17,899 nt of DNA, from positions 1-17,899 of the forward strand of contig JAJZDL010000029.1 in the NCBI GenBank assembly GCA_021851465.1, given 5' to 3'. Made by a program: the position numbers and the translations under genes. Below are positions 7,136-14,533 of this stretch, one piece after another. This DNA comes from Acidobacteriota bacterium (lineage in GTDB: Bacteria; Acidobacteriota; Terriglobia; Terriglobales; Acidobacteriaceae). Numbering within the stretch: the first letter of the stretch is position 1; every line of letters begins with the position of its first letter. The notes beneath the pieces were generated by a model. The model did no database searches. It was not told where the DNA came from and saw only the letters and a list, made by a program, of their open reading frames with translations.

Positions 7136-8034
7136 GCGCCAACCGCATCGCAGCGCCCAGCGCGTACCCGTACTCCACTCGCCCGGCCAACGCGAGCGGC
7201 CCGCGACATGCCGACCCGGAAGACCTCGTTCTCTATGCGATGCAGCTTCTCTCCGGCGACGAGGCCGCCGAACAGGCTCGTCACGTCGAGGGCTGCGCGG
7301 AGTGTCAACGGGGGCTCGCCTTGATACTGCGCGATCTTGCCGTCTACGCTTTCACCGTCGATCTGCAATCGCCTCCGCCGCTCGCCCGCCAACGCCTGCG
7401 GACGCAGGTTGCGCGTGAGAACCGTCACGCTTTCAGCGCGCCGCCTGCGTTCGCCGCCTTTGGCCGCAACGGCTCCATTCTCTCTCCAGACGAGGAGGCC
7501 GAACCGCGGCGCAATCCCATGCTCACATTTCTCGGATGGCTTGGTTGGATCGTCGCTGCCGCCCTTGCGGTCGCCGCAGCCATGTTCTACAAGGAGACCG
7601 GCGACCAGCGCGCCCACCTCAGCGTTCAGAGCGGAGAGCTCGCCCGTCTCGACGCCGATGCCGCGCGCGCACAACAGTTGATGGATGCCCTCGCTGGCCC
7701 CAACGCCACGCACGTCACGCTGAGCCCCAAGCCCCCAGTAAACCCGCAGCCCACCGGTCGCATTCTCTACGACGACGCCGAAGGCAGCCTCGTCTTCCTG
7801 GCCGAGGACCTTGACCCGCTTGAGACAAACAAAGCCTATGAGCTATGGCTCATCCCCGCCGACGGACGCACCGCCATCCCCGTCGCCGCCTTCCATCCGA
7901 ACATGCAGGGCGACGCCAGCGTCGTGCTGCCCGCTCTGCCCAAGGGCGTCTCGGTCAAGAGCTTTGGCGTTACCATCGAAGACGCTGGCGGCGCACAAAC
8001 GCCTGCCCTGCCGTTTGTCATTGCGGGAAGCTAG
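7132..8034 (+). CDS. RskA-like membrane anti-sigma factor with zinc-finger-type N-terminus
   Basis: The product has 300 residues. The cytoplasmic N-terminal part contains H51-x3-C55-x2-C58 (HVEGCAEC) inside an EDLVLYAMQLLSGDEAAE... helix, the anti-sigma-domain/putative zinc-finger pattern that clamps the cognate sigma. One transmembrane helix lies near 131-152 (LTFLGWLGWIVAAALAVAAAM). A short coiled segment (about 160-188) leads to the extracytoplasmic RskA domain, about 205-300, with the family wording YELWLIPADGRTAIPVAAF and PKGVSVKSFGVTIEDAGG. Family members hold the sigma at the membrane and release it after regulated proteolysis or redox change. The 4-base overlap with the upstream sigma gene marks the partner. 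Start is the ATG at 7132. Confidence 0.88.
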   Translation: MSANRIAAPSAYPYSTRPANASGPRHADPEDLVLYAMQLLSGDEAAEQARHVEGCAECQRGLALILRDLAVYAFTVDLQSPPPLARQRLRTQVARENRHAFSAPPAFAAFGRNGSILSPDEEAEPRRNPMLTFLGWLGWIVAAALAVAAAMFYKETGDQRAHLSVQSGELARLDADAARAQQLMDALAGPNATHVTLSPKPPVNPQPTGRILYDDAEGSLVFLAEDLDPLETNKAYELWLIPADGRTAIPVAAFHPNMQGDASVVLPALPKGVSVKSFGVTIEDAGGAQTPALPFVIAGS

Positions 8035-8103
8035 GAAGTATAGGAAGCTGGCGGTTGTCCGACGATCTGGTTGGCTAAATAGTTGCGAGGAGGCAAGGAA
8101 AGC

Positions 8104-8850
8104 ATGACTTCAGGCGTAAAGGCGGCGATCGGCGGGACAGTGGTCTTTCTGCTGGCGGTAGGGATTGAGCTTGCATGGATGCACCACCAACGCGATGAGT
8201 CCTGGTCGGCCTCCCCGGCGGCGACCGCGACCCCACAGGTAGATCCGGACGATCTGGTCTTCCTCAAGCGCGAGCGGCCCTCGTCGCTGGCAGACTTGAA
8301 GCAGTTGGATGGCACAACCGTGTGGATGTCCGCGGGCGGGCAGATGGATTACTACGCCTGCGTCGGCCACCATGCGGAGTACGCAAAGCCCGTCGGCACG
8401 CTGCTCGGCGCCGAGCCGCTGGCCATCAAGGACGCCTTCGAGCAGGTGGCGCCGAAGTCGGCCACCTTCCGCATTCCCGGCGGCGACAAGCAGGTGCTGC
8501 TGGCGTTTACGTTGCCCAGTTCGGCGGATCCAACGAAGCTGTACGCGGTGCCCGTGGGCTACAAACAGGGCAGCGACTACACATTCTTTACCGACAGCAT
8601 CTTTTTCTACGAAGACCCGCATGAACTGTACAAGCATTGGGGGCCGCAGATCTGGCAGGCAGTGGATGCGCACCAGGTAGTTCTGGGGATGAACGAGCTA
8701 CAGGTCGGCCTGTCGCTCGGCCAGGTCTCCAAGAGCACCAGCCAGGACATCGGCAATCGGATGGTCGTCTACGATAACCTGGGCAAGCCCATGGCCGTGA
8801 CCTTCGTCCACGACAAGGTGACGGCCTTCCGCCCCGACCAGGGATTCTGA
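8104..8850 (+). CDS. Membrane-anchored protein of unknown function, possible BamE/SmpA-like C-terminus
   Basis: I do not recognise a named family for this 248-residue protein. Residues 7-25 form a single N-terminal hydrophobic anchor (AAIGGTVVFLLAVGIELAW). The rest should be outside the cytoplasmic membrane, starting with a Pro/Ala/Thr linker. The last 60 residues (MNELQVGLSLGQVSKS...NRMVVYDNLGKPMAVTFVHDKV) follow the pattern 'MT..QV...LG.P......W.Y...G....V.F.DGKV' of BamE/SmpA-like domains; this is a fold guess only. GAGGAGG and AAGGAA precede the ATG at 8104, which is preferred to a TTG at 8083. It begins 69 bases after the anti-sigma gene on the same strand, so it may belong to that regulatory unit or have its own weak promoter (TTGTCC at 8055). 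Confidence 0.75.
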   Translation: MTSGVKAAIGGTVVFLLAVGIELAWMHHQRDESWSASPAATATPQVDPDDLVFLKRERPSSLADLKQLDGTTVWMSAGGQMDYYACVGHHAEYAKPVGTLLGAEPLAIKDAFEQVAPKSATFRIPGGDKQVLLAFTLPSSADPTKLYAVPVGYKQGSDYTFFTDSIFFYEDPHELYKHWGPQIWQAVDAHQVVLGMNELQVGLSLGQVSKSTSQDIGNRMVVYDNLGKPMAVTFVHDKVTAFRPDQGF

Positions 8851-8974
8851 AGCAGGCAGAGAATGCCGATGACCGTCGGTGCCTGAAGACGGCGATTCCG
8901 CCCCGACCGGAGCAACCTCGCCGGGGCTGGCGGGCCGTGGCCGCGCCGCCCTCCGTCGCGCTGTCGCGCCATTT

Positions 8975-9004
8975 TTGGTGGAGAGGGCACTCTGCCGCTA
9001 TACT
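8975..9004 (+). promoter_or_regulatory. Candidate sigma-70-type promoter for the ATP-grasp operon
   Basis: TTGGTG (8975-8980) and TATACT (8999-9004) are separated by 18 bases, and the -10 is one base from consensus. Transcription would start near 9011, only a few bases before the ATG at 9015. No ribosome-binding site precedes that ATG, which fits a leaderless or near-leaderless mRNA. The 164 bases between 8851 and 9014 otherwise hold no gene; a GCGC-TGTC-GCGC mini-hairpin followed by a T5 run just upstream could end transcription of the preceding gene. Confidence 0.4.
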
Positions 9005-9014
9005 CAAGTCTCCC

Positions 9015-10481
9015 ATGCAGCCAGCCCAGACGACACAGTTCGAGCAAGCGGCACTGAAGAACTATCTGCTGGACCGCGCCTACGACGAGATGTTCTCCGG
9101 CCCCAGCGTGCTGCATCCGCACTACGAGCCTCTGCTGGAGCACTTCTCCTCGCTACCCGCCGATGAGCTGCGCCGCCGCAAGCAGGCCGCCGACCTCAGC
9201 TTTCTCAACCAGGGGATCACCTTCACCGTCTATGGACGCGACGAGGGCACCGAGCGCATCTTCCCCTACGACCCCGTGCCGCGCATTATTACCGCAGCCG
9301 AGTGGGCGACGGTGGAACGCGGGCTCACCCAGCGCATCACCGCGCTCAACCTCTTCCTGAAGGACATCTACAACGAGGGCCGCATCCTGAAGGAAGGCCT
9401 TGTGCCGCGCGAGATCGTATACAGTTGCAAGCACTTTCGCCGCCAGATGGTCGGCCTCCAGGTGCCGCGCAACGTCTACGTCGCGGTCTGCGGCACAGAC
9501 CTGATCCGCATGGAGAACGGAGAGTTCGTCGTACTCGAAGACAACCTCCGCGTTCCCTCCGGCGTCAGCTACATGCTGACAAACCGGCGCGTGATGAAGC
9601 GCATCTTCCCCCATCTGTTCCGCAAGTACAATCCACGGCCCATCGAGCAATACACGCAGTTGCTGCTCAGCACGCTGCGCTCGCTCGCGCCCGAGGGCCG
9701 TGCCGATCCGAACATCGTCCTGCTCTCGCCGGGCGTCTTCAACTCCGCCTACTTCGAGCATGCGTTCCTGGCACGGCAGATGGGCATCGAGCTGGTCGAA
9801 GGCCGCGACCTCGCCACCCACGACAACGTCATCTACATGCGCACCACCGGCGGGCTGCGCCGCGTGGACGTGATCTACCGCCGGGTGGACGACGACTTCA
9901 TCGACCCCATGGCCTTCCGCCGCGACTCGATCCTCGGCGTCGCCGGCCTCTTCAATGCCTACCGCGCGGGCAACGTCACGCTGGCCAACGCCTTCGGCAC
10001 TGGAGTGGCCGACGACAAGGCACTCTACGCCTACGTCCCAGACATCATCAAGTTCTACCTCAGCGAAGAGCCGGTCCTGCAAAACGTGAAGACCTACCTG
10101 CTCACCGACCCCAAATCGCGCAGGCATGTCCTGCAAAATCTCGACAAGCTGGTGGTGAAGGCGGTCGGCGAGAGCGGCGGATACGGCATGTTGATCGGTC
10201 CGCAATCCACCGCCGCCGAGCGCGAGGAGTTTGCCCGCCGCATCGAGTCCGATCCGCGCAACTACATCGCGCAGCCGACGGTCTCATTTTCGCGCGCGCC
10301 CTGTCTCATCGGCGACGAGCTGGAGCCGCGCCACGTCGATCTCCGCCCTTACATTCTTTACGGCGAGAAGGTCAACATCGTGCCCGGCGGCCTGACGCGC
10401 GTCGCGCTCAAGCAAGGTTCGCTGGTGGTCAACTCCAGCCAGGGCGGCGGCAGCAAAGACACCTGGGTGCTCAGCCAATAA
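9015..10481 (+). CDS. Circularly permuted ATP-grasp protein (CP_ATPgrasp_1 / DUF404-DUF407 type)
   Basis: The product has 488 residues. It contains blocks typical of circularly permuted ATP-grasp proteins: FLNQGITFTVYG and the RIFPYDPVPRI segment, VLEDNLRVPSGVSYML (about residues 174-189), a charged RRVDDDF segment, a nucleotide-binding LVVKAVGESGGYGM, and a C-terminus LTRVALKQGSLVVNSSQGGG. ATP-grasp enzymes join a carboxylate to an amine through an acyl-phosphate, and this family is proposed to make peptide-like bonds. No hydrophobic helix or signal is present, so it should be cytoplasmic. The start at 9015 is chosen because it lies just after a good -10 box and gives the normal length; an upstream in-frame start at 8937 adds an unlikely 26 residues. 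It opens a four-gene run with alpha-E, acyltransferase and transglutaminase-like genes. Confidence 0.9.
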   Translation: MQPAQTTQFEQAALKNYLLDRAYDEMFSGPSVLHPHYEPLLEHFSSLPADELRRRKQAADLSFLNQGITFTVYGRDEGTERIFPYDPVPRIITAAEWATVERGLTQRITALNLFLKDIYNEGRILKEGLVPREIVYSCKHFRRQMVGLQVPRNVYVAVCGTDLIRMENGEFVVLEDNLRVPSGVSYMLTNRRVMKRIFPHLFRKYNPRPIEQYTQLLLSTLRSLAPEGRADPNIVLLSPGVFNSAYFEHAFLARQMGIELVEGRDLATHDNVIYMRTTGGLRRVDVIYRRVDDDFIDPMAFRRDSILGVAGLFNAYRAGNVTLANAFGTGVADDKALYAYVPDIIKFYLSEEPVLQNVKTYLLTDPKSRRHVLQNLDKLVVKAVGESGGYGMLIGPQSTAAEREEFARRIESDPRNYIAQPTVSFSRAPCLIGDELEPRHVDLRPYILYGEKVNIVPGGLTRVALKQGSLVVNSSQGGGSKDTWVLSQ

Positions 10482-10509
10482 TGCGAATTTTTGTCGCTGG
10501 AGGGAACCA

Positions 10510-11496
10510 ATGCTCAGCCGCGTCGCCGACAGTCTCTACTGGATGAGCCGCTACATCGAGCGCGCCGAGCACACCGCGCGCCTGCTCGACGTGAACCTGA
10601 ATCTGATGTTGGACGAGAGCCCCACCAGCGCCGACCACCGCTGGCAACGCATGTTGCAGGCCCTCGGCAACCCCAAGTCCGCATTGTGGACGGGCGACCC
10701 CTACGCCCTGGTCCAGACGCTCATCTTCGACACCGGCAACAAGGTCTCCATCCTCTCCTGCATCATCGCGGCACGCGAGAACTCGCGCCAGGTGCGCGAG
10801 CAGATCTCCACCGAGCAGTGGCAACGGCTCAACAGCCTCTATCTCCAGGTCACGCGGCCGGAGATGCAGAGCGCCCTGCACGCCGAAGCCATTCTGGCCG
10901 GCGCCGAGCAGCCCACCGAGTTCCTGCAGCAGGTGATGGAGGGGGTCCACCAGTTTCAGGGCGTCAGCGACTCCACCATGAGCCACGGAGAAGGTTGGCA
11001 GTTCATTCAGGTGGGCCGCTACATCGAACGCGCCTCGGCGACCGCCTTGCTGCTGGAGGCCTACCACTCCGACCTGTGGAGCCAGCCCGAGCGCATCCCC
11101 GAGGGCAACGAGTACCTGGAATGGATGGGCCTGCTCCGTTCGGCGACCGCGTTTGAGGCCTACTGCAAGGTCTACACCGCCGACCTCACCCCCGAGCGCA
11201 TCTTCGAGTTCCTCTTGCTCGACCAGGAGTTTCCTCACGCGCTCCGCTTCGCCATCGACAACCTACAGCACGCACTGGAGGCCATCGAAGGCGAGAGCGG
11301 AAGGAGCCGCGCCGAGCCGCTGCGCCGCCGCGCCGGTCGCCTGCAGGCCATGCTCAATTACTCCAGCGTCGATGAGATTCTCAGCGGCGACGTCGTCGCC
11401 TACCTGCGCGGCATCCAGATCGAGTGCCGCGCCATCCACGAGGCCATCTACAATCTCTACATCGACTACAGCGTTCAAGCTGCCCTGGCGGGATAA
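10510..11496 (+). CDS. Alpha-E domain protein (DUF403)
   Basis: This 328-residue, largely helical protein opens with MLSRVADSLYWMSRYIERAEHTARLLDVNLN, the hallmark of the alpha-E family. A second copy of the same kind of helix appears mid-protein (WQFIQVGRYIERASATALLLEAY), which hints at internal duplication. Its biochemical role is not established. The family almost always travels with circularly permuted ATP-grasp and transglutaminase genes, so a shared peptide-forming or peptide-tagging pathway is inferred. A GGAGGG ribosome-binding site sits five bases before the ATG. It begins 28 bases after the ATP-grasp stop, and its TAA shares a base with the next ATG (TAATG), so translation with the following acyltransferase is probably coupled. 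Cytoplasmic, with no signal or membrane helix seen. Confidence 0.9.
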   Translation: MLSRVADSLYWMSRYIERAEHTARLLDVNLNLMLDESPTSADHRWQRMLQALGNPKSALWTGDPYALVQTLIFDTGNKVSILSCIIAARENSRQVREQISTEQWQRLNSLYLQVTRPEMQSALHAEAILAGAEQPTEFLQQVMEGVHQFQGVSDSTMSHGEGWQFIQVGRYIERASATALLLEAYHSDLWSQPERIPEGNEYLEWMGLLRSATAFEAYCKVYTADLTPERIFEFLLLDQEFPHALRFAIDNLQHALEAIEGESGRSRAEPLRRRAGRLQAMLNYSSVDEILSGDVVAYLRGIQIECRAIHEAIYNLYIDYSVQAALAG

Positions 11497-12554
11497 TGAC
11501 GACCGAACCCTTAATGACTCCTCCATCCGCGTCGCTCAGCGTCCCCACGCGTTCCACGCTGGTCGATATTGTCAAAGGCTTTGCGATCCTGCTTGTTGTC
11601 TACGGCCATACCGAGCAGGGCCTGTTCCATCGCAACTGGTGGACGGGGCCCTCCGCGGTCCTCTCGGATACCTTCGTCTACAGCTTCCACATGCCCGCCT
11701 TCTTCTTCGTCGCTGGGTTGTTCCTGGCCGGCAGTCTGGAGCGGCGCGGCCCAGTAAAGTTCGTGGCCGACAAGTGTAAGACCATCCTTTACCCGTACGT
11801 CTTCTGGGCGATTGTGAGCGTCCTCATCGAGCCGCTGATCGGCCAGTTCAAGATGAACACCACCCCATTCCACTGGAAGCAGTTTCTCCTCCTCCTTGTC
11901 AGCGGAGATGACGGTTGGTTCCTTTCGGCCCTCTTTGCCTGCCAGATCGTCGCGCTTGTCACATGGAAGCTCCCCGCCTGGTTGCGCCTGGCGATCGCGC
12001 TTGTCGTTGCGGCGCTCATGCCCAACTTCGGCCCGACCATTCTCTACAAGACTCTCCAGGACTTCTGTTTTCTGGCAGCAGGAATGCTGATTGGCCGGAT
12101 GATCTTCCGGCTTGCGGAGCTTCCCGTTTGGGCTGCCGCCGCCGGGGCCATCCTGTTCTTCGTTCTTCAATTCGCACTCATCATCGACGACGGCCAGAAC
12201 GCACAGTTCGGCGGGCGAGAACAGTGGCTTGCCGTCGTGCTCGGCTTCACCGGAACCGCCGGACTCATTCTGCTTGCCAGGACCATCGATGGCACACGCC
12301 TCGGCGATGCCTGTGCCTGGATTGGCAGGGCATCTCTGGCAATCTATCTTCTCAGTGCATATCCACAGGGAGTGTTTCGCGAGTTGCTGCTGCATGTGCT
12401 GCATACCCACGCGCTATTGCCCCAGCTCATCGTTCCGAGCATTGCCGCCGCCATCCTCCCGGCGATCCTCTGGCACAGGAGGGAACGCTGGCATCTGGGA
12501 TGGCTCTTCCACTGGCCCGGCGTTGAGACTGGACGTCCAGCCGTACAGTATTGA
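11496..12554 (+). CDS. Acyltransferase family 3 integral membrane protein
   Basis: The product has 352 residues and many hydrophobic helices. The N-terminal signature DIVKGFAILLVVYGHTEQG matches the acyltransferase-3 pattern in which a conserved His at the end of the first helix is preceded by a basic residue. The next block, SFHMPAFFFVAGLFLAG, is the usual second motif. It is closest in style to small fucose-4-O-acetylase-like members. Such proteins move acyl groups, often acetyl, onto sugars or other exported molecules across the inner membrane. Start is the ATG that overlaps the alpha-E stop (TAATG). GC content is modestly lower in parts than in its neighbours. Its position between alpha-E and transglutaminase is not usual for that neighbourhood, suggesting a late addition or a tailoring step. 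The substrate is unknown. Confidence 0.85.
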   Translation: MTTEPLMTPPSASLSVPTRSTLVDIVKGFAILLVVYGHTEQGLFHRNWWTGPSAVLSDTFVYSFHMPAFFFVAGLFLAGSLERRGPVKFVADKCKTILYPYVFWAIVSVLIEPLIGQFKMNTTPFHWKQFLLLLVSGDDGWFLSALFACQIVALVTWKLPAWLRLAIALVVAALMPNFGPTILYKTLQDFCFLAAGMLIGRMIFRLAELPVWAAAAGAILFFVLQFALIIDDGQNAQFGGREQWLAVVLGFTGTAGLILLARTIDGTRLGDACAWIGRASLAIYLLSAYPQGVFRELLLHVLHTHALLPQLIVPSIAAAILPAILWHRRERWHLGWLFHWPGVETGRPAVQY

Positions 12555-12578
12555 TGGACCTGTCGTGAGAGGAGATCC

Positions 12579-13571
12579 ATGTACTATTCGATCCGCCATC
12601 TGACCAAGTTCCTGTACTCCAACCCAGTGAGCGAGAGCATGATGGAGACGCGCATGCATCCGCGCAGCGACCAGAACCAGCGCTGCCTGACCTTTCATCT
12701 CTCAGTCAGCCCGCGCTGCCGCGTCTTCAGCTACCGCGACCACCTGGCCAATCAGGTGCACCACTTCGACATCCCCGGCCAGCACGGCCAACTTGTCATC
12801 GTGGCCGAGTCGCTGGTCGAGGTGCAGCCCGCCACGCCCGTCCCCGCAGCGCTTGCGCCGAATGCTTGGGCCGAGTTGGATGGCATGGTCGAGCAGGGCG
12901 ACTACTGGGAGATGCTTCTGCCCAGCGAGTTCACCGCGCCCACGCCCTCGCTCGACGCCCTTGCCGAGGAGTTCGACGTGCGCCGCCGCGACGATCCGCT
13001 CAGCGCCCTCCACCAACTGAACGAGCAGATGTACCGCCACTTCGAGTACGTCCCAAAGTCCACCAAGGTAGACTCTCCGATCGACCTCGCGCTGCTGACC
13101 CACGCGGGCGTCTGTCAGGACTTTGCCCACATCATGATTGCGCTGGTGCGCAGCAAGCTGCGCATCCCCTGCCGCTACGTCAGCGGCTACCTCTTCCACG
13201 GGCAGAGCGACCACGACCGCTCGGCCACCTCGGCGACGCACGCATGGATCGAGGCGTTGGTGCCGGAGGTCGGCTGGGTGGGATTCGATCCCACCAACAA
13301 TCTGGTCTGCGGCGACCGCCACATTCGCACCGCGATCGGGCGCGACTACTCGGACGTTCCGCCGACGCACGGCATCTTCCGTGGCCGCGCCAGCAGCGAG
13401 CTATCGGTTGCCGTCCGCGTCACGCCCAGCGAAGGGACGCCACCGCTCGATCAGGAGCTGCCCGTCCCAGAAGAGTGGTCGATTCTGGTTGAACGCGCCC
13501 AGGCGCTGCCCGAACTGCCTCCGCCGCCCACGCGCCAACAGCAGATGGCGCAGCAGCAGCAGCAACAATAG
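12579..13571 (+). CDS. Transglutaminase-like cysteine protease-fold protein with poly-Gln tail
   Basis: The product has 330 residues. The N-terminal beta-rich region (1-80, MYYSIRHLTKFLYSNPVSES) is typical of bacterial transglutaminase-like proteins. The catalytic triad is present: C179 (HAGVCQDFAH), H221 (ATHAWIEALV) and D237 (VGFDPTNN). Members act as peptidases or amide-transfer enzymes and are regular partners of circularly permuted ATP-grasp and alpha-E proteins. No signal peptide is visible, so it is probably cytoplasmic. The C-terminus is unusual: PPPPTRQQQMAQQQQQQ, a low-complexity Gln tail encoded by a CAG/CAA tract. GAGAGGAG lies just before the ATG, 24 bases after the acyltransferase stop. 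It appears to be the last gene of the operon. Confidence 0.91.
   Translation: MYYSIRHLTKFLYSNPVSESMMETRMHPRSDQNQRCLTFHLSVSPRCRVFSYRDHLANQVHHFDIPGQHGQLVIVAESLVEVQPATPVPAALAPNAWAELDGMVEQGDYWEMLLPSEFTAPTPSLDALAEEFDVRRRDDPLSALHQLNEQMYRHFEYVPKSTKVDSPIDLALLTHAGVCQDFAHIMIALVRSKLRIPCRYVSGYLFHGQSDHDRSATSATHAWIEALVPEVGWVGFDPTNNLVCGDRHIRTAIGRDYSDVPPTHGIFRGRASSELSVAVRVTPSEGTPPLDQELPVPEEWSILVERAQALPELPPPPTRQQQMAQQQQQQ
13551..13568 (+). repeat. CAG/CAA microsatellite encoding the poly-Gln tail
   Basis: Four CAG then two CAA codons run directly into the TAG stop of the transglutaminase gene, after an earlier CAACAGCAG cluster at 13537-13545. Such tracts can slip; a loss or gain of whole units only changes tail length, whereas other changes would extend translation past the stop. 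Confidence 0.8.
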
Positions 13572-13597
13572 GCTCCGATTCGCTTCAAATGCAGCCG

Positions 13598-13603
13598 TAT
13601 ACT
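13598..13603 (+). promoter_or_regulatory. Candidate -10 box for the restriction-modification pair
   Basis: TATACT lies 15 bases before the restriction gene ATG, the same hexamer as the candidate -10 of the ATP-grasp operon. No good -35 is visible at the right distance. A start near 13610 would give a very short leader that begins around the AAGGA ribosome-binding site. Confidence 0.25.
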
Positions 13604-13618
13604 GAACCAAGGAACGAC

Positions 13619-14533
13619 ATGGCCAATATCATCAGCGATGCGGCGATTGAAAATCGAAAGCGTTGGATCGGCAAGATCAAGAAGTTGAGTGGTGACTTCG
13701 GCGCTGATTCGACCCGCCTTCACAGTGAACTGGAAGCCGAGTTGAAGGAGGCGGGAGGCGCTTGCCTCAGAGATCATCTGCGCCTCTGCGGTGCAATACC
13801 GGAGGTATATGCACACGATTCAAGCGAGGAAAAACTTTATTCCAAGTACACGGACGTGCTGGCTGCTCTCGCATTTGTCAGCCTTGGAATAAAAGCTGCG
13901 GTGCTGACGGAGCGCGCAGACGCAGCAGATGTGGAGTGTTTTGCGGGCGATTATGAATTTGTGGTCGATGCCAAGGCATTTCGCCTGACTCGAACCGCCA
14001 AAAACCAAAAGGATTTTAAAGTTGCATCCATGCACAAGTGGAAGTACCACCGCGAACATGCGATGGTGATCTGTCCGTTGTACCAAGTCCCTTCGCAGTC
14101 CAGCCAGATTTATCAGCAAGCAATCCAGAATGATGTCTGCATCTTCTCGTTCTCCCATCTCTCACTACTTTCGTCCTATGCTGAGGCAGCGTCGCAAGAA
14201 GATGCCAAGCATCTCTTAAGGAAGATTTTCAAGGTAGTCAACACGCTGCACCCTTCAAAGGATGCGGGGGCATACTGGAGAGCAATCAACGGCACCTTTC
14301 TGAAATTCGACGTTCGACTCAAAGCCCAATGGCACACAGAAAAATTGGCGTTTGTTGAAACATTAGAAGACGCGAAGCAGGAGGCATTAGAGTGCTTATC
14401 CGCAGAGCGAAGCAGAATCCTGCGGATGAGTCACGATGAAGCGATTCAGGCGCTTGTGACAAGTCGAAAAATTGATGCGCGGGAAATAATGGTCAACGCT
14501 TTCTCCGACAACGGACTCCTGGAGGTCGTATGA
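13619..14533 (+). CDS. HindIII-family type II restriction endonuclease
   Basis: The product has 304 residues (HindIII itself has 300). The core reads FVVDAKAFRLTRTAKNQKDFK, very close to the recalled HindIII text VADAKSFRLSRTAKNQKDFK. The catalytic residues align: E88, D117, K119 and D132 correspond to HindIII E86, D108, K110 and D123, a PD-(D/E)xK site with Mg2+. Later blocks (SQIYQQAIQNDVCIFSFSHL) also follow HindIII. Cleavage within AAGCTT is therefore likely but inferred. The ATG at 13619 is preferred to one at 13589 because AAGGA sits five bases upstream and the length fits. Base composition is clearly less GC-rich than in the transglutaminase gene before it, suggesting transfer. The stop overlaps the methyltransferase start by 4 bases (ATGA). 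No active-site loss is seen. Confidence 0.92.
   Translation: MANIISDAAIENRKRWIGKIKKLSGDFGADSTRLHSELEAELKEAGGACLRDHLRLCGAIPEVYAHDSSEEKLYSKYTDVLAALAFVSLGIKAAVLTERADAADVECFAGDYEFVVDAKAFRLTRTAKNQKDFKVASMHKWKYHREHAMVICPLYQVPSQSSQIYQQAIQNDVCIFSFSHLSLLSSYAEAASQEDAKHLLRKIFKVVNTLHPSKDAGAYWRAINGTFLKFDVRLKAQWHTEKLAFVETLEDAKQEALECLSAERSRILRMSHDEAIQALVTSRKIDAREIMVNAFSDNGLLEVV

Noticed and set aside
8879..9166. 95-codon plus-strand frame spanning the gap before the ATP-grasp gene
   Set aside because: Mostly an out-of-frame overlap with the ATP-grasp gene, with no ribosome-binding site and no similarity recognised.
9153..10205. 350-codon minus-strand frame opposite the ATP-grasp gene
   Set aside because: Antisense frame kept open by codon bias. 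The plus strand encodes an unmistakable conserved family.
13589..13618. Earlier ATG giving ten more residues on the restriction enzyme
   Set aside because: The -10-like TATACT lies downstream of this ATG, the AAGGA motif serves 13619, and the shorter protein matches the HindIII length.
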